Shown: piece after piece, positions 6,581 to 12,632 of the stretch
Layout: each line of letters starts with the position of its first letter
Position numbering within the stretch: the first letter of the stretch is position 1
Assembly (NCBI GenBank): GCA_036796255.1
Contig: DAIRDH010000075.1
Coordinates: 1-12,632 of the forward strand
Reading direction: 5' to 3'
Source of the DNA: T3Sed10-241 sp036796255
GTDB lineage: Bacteria > Bacteroidota > Bacteroidia > Flavobacteriales_D > Cryomorphaceae
DNA: 12,632 nt
The notes under the pieces: generated by a model
Databases searched by the model: none
Told to the model about the DNA's origin: nothing
What the model saw: the letters and a program-made list of their open reading frames with translations, nothing else
Made by a program: the position numbers and the translations under genes

Positions 6581-7747
6581 TTGAAGGAGACAGATGTTGT
6601 AATCATTGGCGCAGGCCCGGCTGGATGCACCGTGGCGCGCAAGGTGGCCGAAGCCGGCTTTTCGGTTTTGATCGTCGATAAGCGCCAGGAACTCGGAGCG
6701 CCCATACAGTGCAGTGGAGCGGTGAGCAGGCACGCCCTGATTGAAAACGACATTCACCCCGACCCCGAATTCATCCACGAAGCCATTTATGGATTTCGCA
6801 TTATGGACGGGCTTGGGTCCGAAACCAACATCGACTACCGCGAGCTAAAGCCAGATACTTACGGTGCACAATCAAACCGTCAGCCCCTGGGCTATGTGGT
6901 TGATCGCCGACGTTTTGACCGCTATCTCTACACCCAGGCCGAGCGTGCTGGCGCTGAAGGTTGGCTCAAAGCTGAAGCATTGGGATATGCGAAGTCAGGC
7001 TCAGAAGTGGTGGTTTCGATCCGCCGCTTCAACGAGGTAAATCAGGTAAAAACAAAAGTGATTGTGGGCGCCGACGGGCTCCGCTCGCAGGTGGGCAAGT
7101 GGGCCGGCATGCAAACACACATCAAGCTCACAGAGCTGGCGAGCTGCCTGCAGGTAATTGTAGACGGTGTGGAAACAGATGGCATGCTCGAGCTCATCAC
7201 AGGCAGCCAAACTGCACCCGGTGGCTATGGATGGGTTTTTCCGAAAGGGGGAGGCTATGCTGAAGTGGGGCTTGGTGTAATCGCGCCTTACACCGTCAAA
7301 ACCGCGCAGCAGCACCTGGATGACTTCATGAAAAACTCCTTCCTCTCTCACCGTTTTGCCAATGCAAAAGTACTGGAAGTGCAAGGCGGTGGCGTGCCTC
7401 TTGCAGCCCCACTCAAAAAGCAATATGCCGACAACGTGATCCTCGTGGGCGATGCAGCCCGCCACGTAAACCCCATCACGGGCGGCGGTATACACACCGC
7501 TTTGAGCGGCGGCCGCGTGGCTGCTGATTTTCTTAGCAATCACTTGCGCACAGAGAAAATTCACGATGCCGAACTGATGAAACGCTATCAGGATGATTGG
7601 CTCGAAGCCGTTGGCAATCAAATGTGGAGACTCTACAAAGTGAAAAAGAAAATTTTCAAAACCAAAGACATCGTACAGCGTGACGTAATGCTTTACGACA
7701 CCATGCGCAACTACTTCAGTCCCGACAGCGAATTCAAGAAAGTATGA
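6581..7747 (+). CDS. Geranylgeranyl-reductase-family FAD oxidoreductase
   Basis: This 388-residue flavoprotein should reduce double bonds in polyprenyl chains, as family members do for archaeal lipids, chlorophyll side chains and some menaquinones. The FAD Rossmann motif is VVIIGAGPAGCTVAR (6-20), followed by VDKRQELGAPIQCSG (32-46, with Cys44 in the conserved CSG/CGG position). The signature YxWxFP is present as YGWVFPKGGGYAEVGLG (216-232), and the second FAD motif is LVGDAARHVNPITGGGIHTA (288-307). The only workable start is TTG at 6581: an in-frame TAG sits at 6551 and no ATG or GTG lies between them, while the first strand of the Rossmann fold begins five residues later. The stop overlaps the ferredoxin ATG (ATGA), so that protein is the likely electron donor. 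The substrate is unknown; saturation of the menaquinone tail or of a polyprenyl lipid is possible. Confidence 0.88.
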   Translation: MKETDVVIIGAGPAGCTVARKVAEAGFSVLIVDKRQELGAPIQCSGAVSRHALIENDIHPDPEFIHEAIYGFRIMDGLGSETNIDYRELKPDTYGAQSNRQPLGYVVDRRRFDRYLYTQAERAGAEGWLKAEALGYAKSGSEVVVSIRRFNEVNQVKTKVIVGADGLRSQVGKWAGMQTHIKLTELASCLQVIVDGVETDGMLELITGSQTAPGGYGWVFPKGGGYAEVGLGVIAPYTVKTAQQHLDDFMKNSFLSHRFANAKVLEVQGGGVPLAAPLKKQYADNVILVGDAARHVNPITGGGIHTALSGGRVAADFLSNHLRTEKIHDAELMKRYQDDWLEAVGNQMWRLYKVKKKIFKTKDIVQRDVMLYDTMRNYFSPDSEFKKV

Positions 7748-7962
7748 AAAAGCCCGTCACATTCGAAATCGGCTGGAATGCTTGCATCAATTGCGCTGCC
7801 TGCATCGCGGTCTGCCCTCACGAGGCGGGGTTTATAAGCGATTTCGACACCATCGCCGTGCACACGCCTTGCGATATTGCCTGCATGAAATGCGAAGACA
7901 TTTGCCCGGTCAATGCAATTTCACACACTTTAGCGAAAGCTGAAAATGGCATCATGAGGTGA
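7744..7962 (+). CDS. Small 2[4Fe-4S] ferredoxin, partner of the flavoprotein
   Basis: The 72-residue iron-sulfur protein has eight Cys in two cluster motifs: CINCAACIAVCP (14, 17, 20, 24) and CDIACMKCEDICP (43, 47, 50, 54). The second motif has CX3C instead of CX2C between its first two Cys, so that cluster may have a modified potential or ligand geometry. There is no signal peptide or extra domain. The four-base overlap with the reductase gene and the absence of other redox genes nearby suggest a dedicated electron carrier delivering single electrons to the FAD. Ferredoxin-dependent geranylgeranyl reduction is known in methanogenic archaea. Finding the pair in a Bacteroidota-like genome suggests the same chemistry, by inference. 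The 247 bp after it contain no gene. Confidence 0.92.
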   Translation: MKKPVTFEIGWNACINCAACIAVCPHEAGFISDFDTIAVHTPCDIACMKCEDICPVNAISHTLAKAENGIMR

Positions 7963-8062
7963 TAAACAAAACACAAAATCACTATCAAACATCTCATTTA
8001 CAGACTTAAACCACTGTTTGACGCCTTCGATTTCTGCCAATGTATCGCAAATTGAACTGAAC

Positions 8063-8090
8063 TTGCCGGCTGCGATTAGTTATATCTTTG
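8063..8090 (+). promoter_or_regulatory. Bacteroidota-type promoter for the CNNM/CBS gene
   Basis: TATCTTTG at 8083-8090 matches the -7 consensus TAnnTTTG exactly. TTG at 8063-8065 lies 17 bp upstream as the -33 element, slightly closer than the commonest 19 bp. Transcription would start near 8097, leaving a leader of about 110 nt before the ATG at 8210. Confidence 0.5.
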
Positions 8091-8209
8091 GTCCTGTTAT
8101 TCAACCTGTGAAACCAAAAGCAAACACCTGTAATAACTTTGAACCGGTATTGATTTTCCAGGGCTGTAAAATAATAGCATAAGCATGCATAAATTAGCTT
8201 TACCAAGAT

Positions 8210-9268
8210 ATGACCCTATTACTTGTTTACCTCTTTATAGCGCTGTTCACATCATTTTTGTGTTCGATTCTTGAGGCTGTTTTGCTCTCAGTACCCATAT
8301 CTTACCTCAAGTCCAAAGCCACAGTTGGCGACAAAAGCGCTGAAGCAATGATCGTTCTTAAAGCGGATATTGATAAACCATTGTCAGCCATTTTATCACT
8401 CAATACGGTGGCACATACAGTGGGTGCAGCAGGTGTGGGTGCTCAGGCTACGATAGTTTTTGGAGATGCCTATTTTGGTATCGTTTCGGCGGTATTGACA
8501 CTGTTGATTCTCGTTGTTACCGAAATCATTCCAAAAACGCTTGGCGCAAACTACAGCAGAGAATTGGTAGGATTTGCCAGCAAGGCGATAAGGATTATGA
8601 TTGTGATCACTTATCCTTTGGTTTACCTTTCCTCGTTGTTGACCAAAATGCTGTCCAGAGAAACAGCAGAATTGACCACCAGCCGCGAAGAAATATCTGC
8701 ATTGGCGAGTATCGGTACACAGGAAGGAATTTTTGTAGACAAGGAAAATAAGATCATTCAAAATTTAATCAAGCTCAAAAGCCTGGAGATTCGTGAAGTG
8801 ATGACCCCACGCATCGTTGTGGTTACTGCCAATGAAGAAATGACTTTACAGGAGTTTTTGAAAAATAAGGAGTTCCTGCACTTTTCACGCATTCCAATCT
8901 TCAAAGACAATAAAGACAACGTGACGGGATATGTATTCAGAGAATTGGTGTTTGAAAAGCTGGCCGAAGATCAGTTCGAACTGAAACTTAAGGACATTAA
9001 ACGCGATATTTTGGTCTTTTCTGAAAACATCACCCTGTTTGATGCATGGGAAGAGATGCTTCAGAAAAAGGAACACCTATCGCTGATCATTGATGAGTAC
9101 GGCGGCATGGATGGTATTGCCACGCTCGAAGATATCATCGAGACTTTGCTCGGCTTCGAAATCGTAGATGAAAAAGACCGCGTGGACGATATGCAGCAAT
9201 ATGCAGTAAAGCGCTGGAGAGAGAAGCAGAAGAAATACGAGCTTTTGAAGAATGACAAGCTGTCGTAA
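8210..9268 (+). CDS. CNNM/CorB-like membrane protein with CBS pair (hemolysin family)
   Basis: This 352-residue protein of the CNNM (DUF21) plus CBS family is often annotated 'hemolysin'; studied members move or sense Mg2+ or other divalent cations. The CNNM domain spans about 1-165, with hydrophobic helices at about 3-30, 57-82, 87-104 and 120-145 and the family motif TEIIPKTLGANYSREL (104-119). A linker leads to two CBS domains at about 197-255 and 263-316, starting VMTPRIVVV and ending in IDEYGGMDGIATLEDIIE (294-311), a strong family signature likely to bind ATP or another adenine nucleotide. The C-terminal CorC_HlyC domain of longer members is absent; the protein ends with a basic helix, as in shorter Bacteroidota homologues. 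It appears to be a single-gene unit, 125 bp before the DUF1538 cluster. It is not a true haemolysin as far as the sequence shows. Confidence 0.9.
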   Translation: MTLLLVYLFIALFTSFLCSILEAVLLSVPISYLKSKATVGDKSAEAMIVLKADIDKPLSAILSLNTVAHTVGAAGVGAQATIVFGDAYFGIVSAVLTLLILVVTEIIPKTLGANYSRELVGFASKAIRIMIVITYPLVYLSSLLTKMLSRETAELTTSREEISALASIGTQEGIFVDKENKIIQNLIKLKSLEIREVMTPRIVVVTANEEMTLQEFLKNKEFLHFSRIPIFKDNKDNVTGYVFRELVFEKLAEDQFELKLKDIKRDILVFSENITLFDAWEEMLQKKEHLSLIIDEYGGMDGIATLEDIIETLLGFEIVDEKDRVDDMQQYAVKRWREKQKKYELLKNDKLS

Positions 9269-9351
9269 GGCTATCGATTACCACGGCGCCATCTCAATTT
9301 TTTGTCTTAATTTGACTTGATTGAAAGCCCTCGGGGCCCGCCTGCCTTTGC

Positions 9352-9359
9352 TATATTTG
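9352..9359 (+). promoter_or_regulatory. -7 element TATATTTG upstream of the DUF1538 cluster
   Basis: TATATTTG is a perfect TAnnTTTG match 34 bp before the TTG start at 9394. It would start transcription near 9366 with a leader of about 28 nt. No TTG lies at the expected 17-23 bp upstream; the nearest is at 9321, with 28 bp between. The -33 box is therefore missing or unusual, and an activator may be needed. Confidence 0.45.
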
Positions 9360-9393
9360 ACGCAAGTATCCAGATACCGAAACGGAACCAACG

Positions 9394-10134
9394 TTGAACA
9401 AACTCGTCAGCCTCGTACTCGTCAAGTTGAAGGTCTCATTTTTAGACCTTTTGCCAGTGATTCTCGTGGTTGGTTTCTTTCAGGTGGTCGTCATTCAGCA
9501 GCCCCTCCCCGACTTTGGACAAGTCATTTACGGAAGTGTTCTGGTCGTGGTAGGCCTTATGCTCTTCGTAGAAGGCCTGGAAATGGGTCTGTTTCCCATT
9601 GGAGAAGCAATGGCAGACGCCCTGACCCGCAAGGGCAGTTTGTTTTGGCTGCTCAGCTTTTCATTTGCCCTTGGTTTTTCAACCACCATCGCTGAGCCGG
9701 CATTGATTGCTGTTGCTAATGAAGCCGGCAGCATAGCCGCCAAAGGAGGCCTCATCGGCAGCGATGAGGCTTCCATTGCCGATTACGCTTTTGGACTTCG
9801 CATGGCCGTAGCCTTCGCAGTTGGCATTGCAATCCTCATTGGCGTGCTGAGAATCTTAAAGGGATGGCCTATTTACTATCTCATTATCGGAGGTTACACA
9901 GCTGTAATTTTAATCACCCTTGTGGCGCCCGATGAGATCATCGGCATTGCCTACGATGTGGGCGGGGTGACCACCTCCACCATCACCGTGCCGCTGGTGA
10001 CAGCCCTGGGCGTGGGCCTCGCCAACACCATCAAAGGCCGGAGCCCGCTCACTGATGGCTTTGGACTTATTGCTTTTGCTTCGCTCACGCCCATGATTTT
10101 TGTGTTGATTTACGGAATGATTCTATTCTCATGA
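9394..10134 (+). CDS. DUF1538 membrane protein, subunit A
   Basis: This 246-residue polytopic membrane protein has no established function that I know of (DUF1538). Hydrophobic helices are at about 15-35, 43-62, 84-108, 134-153, 158-179, 187-210 and 222-245. The conserved motifs are LFPIGEAMA (66-74), GFSTTIAEPALIAVANEA (94-111), YDVGGVTTSTITVP (187-200) and DGFGLIA (221-227). The T/S- and P-containing segments at 94-108 and 190-205 look alike (G-x-[ST]-T-[TS]-x3/4-P-x-[LV]). They could be paired helix breaks forming a substrate site, as in pseudosymmetric transporters; Glu71 and Glu101 are buried-charge candidates. The start is TTG at 9394, since no in-frame ATG lies ahead of the first helix. 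It is first in a four-gene run, with a 40-bp gap to its paralogue. A transporter role is inferred, not shown. Confidence 0.88.
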   Translation: MNKLVSLVLVKLKVSFLDLLPVILVVGFFQVVVIQQPLPDFGQVIYGSVLVVVGLMLFVEGLEMGLFPIGEAMADALTRKGSLFWLLSFSFALGFSTTIAEPALIAVANEAGSIAAKGGLIGSDEASIADYAFGLRMAVAFAVGIAILIGVLRILKGWPIYYLIIGGYTAVILITLVAPDEIIGIAYDVGGVTTSTITVPLVTALGVGLANTIKGRSPLTDGFGLIAFASLTPMIFVLIYGMILFS

Positions 10135-10174
10135 GACCGATTGGCAAACGACATATTCAAAAACTGCGGAGATC

Positions 10175-10942
10175 ATGACTGGATTTGTAAAAGATTTTGC
10201 TGCCGTTTTGCTCTCTACATCCGTTGATGTAGCGCCCATACTGGCGATCATCCTTTTCTTTCAGTTTTTCGTTTTGAGAAAACCTGTTCCAAATGTGAAA
10301 CGGGTTATTCTGGGCAGTGTCTATGTTGTAGTGGGGTTGGCAATGTTTCTGCTCGGTTTGGAAAAAGCCCTCTTTCCCATCGGAGAAATGATGGCCTCCC
10401 AACTGAGCAACGCCGACTTTCTAGGTGTAGATCAGGCAGGACTCAAAAAATGGTACACCTACTATTGGATTTATATTTTTGCGGCAGCGATTGGCTTTGC
10501 CACTGCCATTGCCGAACCCGCGCTCATAGCTGTGGCCATGAAGGCCAATGAAGCCTCTGGCGGCTCTATAGGCAATGTACGATTGCGGGTCTTTGTGGCT
10601 CTTGGGGTTGCATTTGCGCTGGTGCTGGGCACATTTAGAATTGTGACAGGCACACCTCTATATTTGTACATCATGGCGGGCTATGCTATAGTAATGGTGC
10701 AAACCATCTTCGCGCCTAAGCATTTGATTGCCCTTGCTTACGATTCAGGTGGAGTGGCCACATCTACTGTGACAGTACCCATTGTTGCGGCACTGGGTCT
10801 TGGCCTATCAGCCGCTGTGCCGGGTCGTAATCCCGCAATTGATGGCTTTGGACTTATAGCGCTGGCTTGCCTCTTTCCCATCATTGCCGTGCTCGCCTAT
10901 GCCCAATACACCGAATGGATTTTAAAAACTAAAAAAAGATAA
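10175..10942 (+). CDS. DUF1538 membrane protein, subunit B (paralogue of A)
   Basis: This 255-residue paralogue of the preceding protein is collinear with it throughout. Its motifs are LFPIGEMMA (66-74, the same residue numbers), GFATAIAEPALIAVA (107-121), YDSGGVATSTVTVP (189-202) and DGFGLIA (223-229). The main difference is a longer polar segment before the second motif (about 75-97). Hydrophobic helices follow the same order. Tandem paralogues with matching motifs but diverged remaining sequence suggest an old duplication and an A-B heterodimer. From memory, other bacteria carry DUF1538 as one longer, double-domain polypeptide, which would fit this reading. The stop TAA at 10940-10942 is only two bases before the PII-like gene, so membrane subunit and regulator are tightly linked. 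The start is ATG at 10175. The transported or sensed substrate is unknown. Confidence 0.9.
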   Translation: MTGFVKDFAAVLLSTSVDVAPILAIILFFQFFVLRKPVPNVKRVILGSVYVVVGLAMFLLGLEKALFPIGEMMASQLSNADFLGVDQAGLKKWYTYYWIYIFAAAIGFATAIAEPALIAVAMKANEASGGSIGNVRLRVFVALGVAFALVLGTFRIVTGTPLYLYIMAGYAIVMVQTIFAPKHLIALAYDSGGVATSTVTVPIVAALGLGLSAAVPGRNPAIDGFGLIALACLFPIIAVLAYAQYTEWILKTKKR

Positions 10943-10944
10943 TC

Positions 10945-11292
10945 ATGCGATTTAAACTCATCGTAGCCTCCGTAAAGCGTGAGCTTACAGACCAGGTGAT
11001 CGACTCGGCCAAAAAAGCCGGTGCCACCGGAGCAACCATCATTCCCGCAAGGGGCATAGGCGGTGAAGACAAAAAAACCTTCTTCGGCCTCAGCATTGAA
11101 GGCCCTACCGACGTGCTGCTCTTCGTGGTCGAGGAGCACGTCTCTGACGATATCCTAAATGCCCTCACTGAAGAGTGTCAGATTCAGGAGCCCGGTGCCG
11201 GGATCGCATTTTCAGTGGCCATTGAAGAGGTGGCGGGCATTGAAAGCCAAATGAAAAAATTTCGCGAACAAGCACGCGAACAGTACCTTTAA
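10945..11292 (+). CDS. PII-like signalling protein
   Basis: This 115-residue cytoplasmic protein has a PII (GlnB) fold: an opening strand MRFKLIVASVKREL with a following helix, then GATGATIIPARG (26-37), the usual 'GVTGMTVSEVRG' position. The B-loop/C-terminal region is recognisable as PGAGIAFSVAIEEVAGI (83-99). PII trimers bind ATP, ADP and often 2-oxoglutarate, and control partner membrane proteins through the T-loop. Here the T-loop stretch (about 37-55, GIGGEDKKTFFGLSIEGPT) is short and lacks the Tyr uridylylated in enterobacterial PII, so regulation by uridylylation is unlikely. The closing helix (100-115) is basic. The position directly after two membrane genes parallels AmtB-GlnK and SbtA-SbtB pairs, so DUF1538 is the expected target. 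It may belong to a PII-like subgroup not involved in nitrogen control. Confidence 0.85.
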   Translation: MRFKLIVASVKRELTDQVIDSAKKAGATGATIIPARGIGGEDKKTFFGLSIEGPTDVLLFVVEEHVSDDILNALTEECQIQEPGAGIAFSVAIEEVAGIESQMKKFREQAREQYL

Positions 11293-11310
11293 CCGCCAAT
11301 TATTAAAGCC

Positions 11311-11715
11311 ATGAAAGATCAAGCCAAAAAGATATTGCGCGCCAATGAAGTGATGAAAGCAGAGCTGCATTACATCGACGGCATGGCCACCGCCGAGGAA
11401 GCAGCCGAGCTGATGCGGCAAAAAAATACCGATACGCTGCTGGTCACCAAGCGCCACCCCGACGATGCCGTGGGCATGGTATCCATACAGGATTTGGTCA
11501 AAAAAGTGGTGCTCACCGAGCGCTCACCTCTGGCTGTAAATGTATACGAAATCATGACCAAGCCTGTAATTAGCGTTCCCGCAAACATGGACGTGCGTTA
11601 CGTGGTGCGGCTGCTGGCGCGTGCGGACATTCGTCGGGCACCAGTTGAAGAAAATGGCGAATACATTGGGCTGGTTTCCTTCGCCGATTTGATCATGGGG
11701 AAGCATCTGTTTTAA
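11311..11715 (+). CDS. Stand-alone CBS-pair protein
   Basis: This 134-residue cytoplasmic protein consists only of two CBS domains: CBS1 about 13-65 (VMKAELHYIDGMATAEEAAE to VSIQDLVKKVV) and CBS2 about 80-130 (EIMTKPVISVPANMDVRYVV to VSFADLIMG). CBS pairs commonly bind AMP, ADP, ATP or S-adenosylmethionine and switch partner proteins. With the PII-like gene 18 bp upstream, this cluster holds two soluble modules of nucleotide-sensing type beside two membrane proteins. CBS domains often gate channels and transporters when fused or in trans (MgtE, CLC), so control of the DUF1538 pair is a reasonable inference. It could instead regulate an unrelated enzyme. The stop is followed 16 bp later by a bulged hairpin (11732-11751). 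Confidence 0.9.
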   Translation: MKDQAKKILRANEVMKAELHYIDGMATAEEAAELMRQKNTDTLLVTKRHPDDAVGMVSIQDLVKKVVLTERSPLAVNVYEIMTKPVISVPANMDVRYVVRLLARADIRRAPVEENGEYIGLVSFADLIMGKHLF

Positions 11716-11731
11716 ATCCGGCAGGGCTCAA

Positions 11732-11751
11732 AATCACCCAAAGGGATGATT
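11732..11751 (+). terminator. Bulged hairpin after the DUF1538-PII-CBS cluster
   Basis: AATCACCC (11732-11739) and GGGATGATT (11743-11751) pair around loop AAA, with one bulged A. Eight pairs form, but no T run follows, so it could be a weak or factor-dependent terminator, or an mRNA-stabilising end. It sits 16 bp past the CBS gene stop. Confidence 0.35.
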
Positions 11752-11822
11752 GCTGATAAGGGGGAAGCGCATTCCTTTACACACCGGTATTTCTTATGCC
11801 GTTAGCAGATTAGCAAGATAAT

Positions 11823-12050
11823 ATGGCTCCATTTCAATTGGAAGGCTTTTTGGGTGCAACGCTTGATAACAGTGAAGAAGCGGTAAGCAAGCAGCTGAGC
11901 CTGATTCATCTGGGAGCTGAATTGCTGGAGATTGAAAAGACCCTGAGAAAGGGAAGGATTCAGCGAGAAGAGCCGAAAAGAGAATCCAGTACAGATCGGG
12001 TTTCCCACAATAGCAACGACAATAAATCCCGATGGATGTTCTGGAAATGA
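11823..12050 (+). CDS. Small protein of unknown function (75 aa)
   Basis: I do not recognise this family. The first half (about 1-43) is likely helical, with a hydrophobic pattern (AVSKQLSLIHLGAELLEIEK, 20-39). The second half is basic and polar, rich in Arg, Lys, Asn and Ser, and ends in RWMFWK. There is no signal peptide or membrane helix. That it is a real gene is supported by its stop TGA overlapping an in-frame ATG of the next gene as ATGA (12047-12050), by an A/T-rich start region typical of the other genes here, and by its position in an otherwise empty spacer. It may be translated together with the TPR protein and act with it. The alternative is that the frame is chance and the region is the TPR gene's leader. 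Confidence 0.5.
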   Translation: MAPFQLEGFLGATLDNSEEAVSKQLSLIHLGAELLEIEKTLRKGRIQREEPKRESSTDRVSHNSNDNKSRWMFWK

Positions 12051-12632
12051 CCCCCTGTAAAATCTCTGCATGCCATCCGCTTAGGATGTCACTACTAATT
12101 GTATACATCTTTTTGGCCTTACACCTTGGAGCACAGTCAGAAGTGCTCGACAGTATAGATGCCCAAATCGCGCTGCTTAAGGATGATGATTTACAGGTTA
12201 ATGCATTGCTCGATGCTGCGAAACTGGCGTATGGCATTGACAAAGAGCGCTCCGTAAGCTATACCAGCCGCCTGCTTGAAATGAGCAAAGTGCAGGCCGA
12301 CAGCAGCCTCTACATGGACGTATTGCGCAGGCAGGCTGCCGCCAACAGGTGGATGGGCAACTATGTGCGCAGCATTGAAGAGTTCAAGCTTTGCCATGCC
12401 TACTTCCGTCGCCAAAGCGACACCACGCAGTGGGCCTTTTCGGCAAATCACCTCGGCGCCATGCACATATTTATGGGCTACACCGAAACTGCCCAGGACT
12501 ACCTCAACGAGGTGTACGAGCTTGAAAAAGCGCGTGGTAATCCCTCGGCCATCGCTGGCGCAACGAATGGTCTGGCGATTTTCTACAGCAATATCAACCA
12601 GTACCAGAAAGCCAGGGAGCGCTACGAAGAAG
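12047..12632 (+). CDS. Exported TPR-repeat protein, 3' end outside the window
   Basis: An open frame of 195 codons runs off the right edge without a stop. The start region reads MTPCKISACHPLRMSLLIVY and then IFLALHLGAQS, a typical signal peptide with Lys/Arg before a hydrophobic core and probable cleavage near GAQS. The rest is all-helical with tetratricopeptide character: SSLYMDVLRRQAAANRWMGN, SANHLGAMHIFMGYTETAQD and ATNGLAIFYSNINQYQKARE are three successive TPR-like helices pairs about 40 residues apart. In Bacteroidota such N-termini often precede a membrane helix and a histidine kinase, LuxR-type or cyclase output domain, so this may be the sensor part of a regulator; the missing C-terminus decides. 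ATG at 12047 gives the ATGA overlap; 12032 and 12086 are alternatives in the same frame. Confidence 0.82.
   Translation, partial: MTPCKISACHPLRMSLLIVYIFLALHLGAQSEVLDSIDAQIALLKDDDLQVNALLDAAKLAYGIDKERSVSYTSRLLEMSKVQADSSLYMDVLRRQAAANRWMGNYVRSIEEFKLCHAYFRRQSDTTQWAFSANHLGAMHIFMGYTETAQDYLNEVYELEKARGNPSAIAGATNGLAIFYSNINQYQKARERYEE

Noticed and set aside
7963..8209. Small gene in the spacer before the CNNM/CBS gene (e.g. minus-strand 8006-8206)
   Set aside because: The frame has no motif and biased composition; the spacer contains a good + strand promoter instead.
8210..9268. Haemolysin toxin
   Set aside because: The name is historical. The CNNM domain plus CBS pair indicate an ion-transport or ion-sensing membrane protein.
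9321..9695. 124-residue + strand frame overlapping DUF1538A
   Set aside because: It has Arg/Pro/Ser-rich composition typical of an off-frame reading and is out of frame with the strongly conserved DUF1538 protein.
11794..12243. 149-residue minus-strand frame at the right end
   Set aside because: It has Ser/Cys-rich off-frame composition and is antisense to the signal peptide and TPR start.

Overview
This window looks like a piece of a draft or metagenome-assembled genome of the phylum Bacteroidota. The support is a LytS-type histidine kinase directly followed by a LytTR response regulator, two perfect copies of the Bacteroidota -7 promoter element TAnnTTTG (8083-8090, 9352-9359), A-rich start regions without strong Shine-Dalgarno sequences, a fused trehalose-phosphate synthase/phosphatase, and a TPR protein with a signal peptide at the right edge. 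A run of 100 Ns (1901-2000) marks a scaffold gap. All convincing intact genes are on the + strand. The only minus-strand gene is a broken DNA-glycosylase fragment. No tRNA, rRNA, CRISPR array, insertion sequence or integrase is visible.

Layout. 1-189: intergenic DNA with a dispersed-repeat-like palindrome. 190-687: a small membrane protein resembling a PH-like domain split by a transmembrane hairpin. 745-2069: a two-component pair (LytS kinase, LytTR regulator) with an ATGA overlap; the regulator's middle is lost in the gap. 2070-2625: non-coding, filled by a roughly 180-bp tandem repeat made of hairpins and ending in a terminator-like stem with eight Ts. 2626-6002: an osmotic-stress pair, otsA-otsB fusion plus an MscS channel, overlapping. 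The trehalose gene has an in-frame TAA at codon 178, where the family normally has a Glu codon. 6003-6580: a truncated minus-strand uracil-DNA-glycosylase-superfamily remnant. 6581-7962: a geranylgeranyl-reductase-family flavoprotein overlapping a 72-residue 2[4Fe-4S] ferredoxin. 8210-9268: a CNNM/CBS membrane protein with its own likely promoter. 9394-11715: four genes in a row: two paralogous DUF1538 membrane proteins, a PII-like protein and a CBS-pair protein. 11823-12632: a 75-residue unknown protein with an ATGA overlap to a TPR protein that runs off the window.

How the genes work together. Trehalose made by OtsAB would protect against high osmolarity, and MscS would release solutes on down-shock. 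The flavoprotein and ferredoxin look like a self-contained isoprenoid reductase. The best candidate for an undescribed system is the DUF1538A-DUF1538B-PII-CBS cluster: two membrane subunits of unknown function encoded with two soluble modules whose families often bind adenine nucleotides. This suggests a heteromeric transporter gated by cellular energy or nucleotide state. That function is inference from gene content only.
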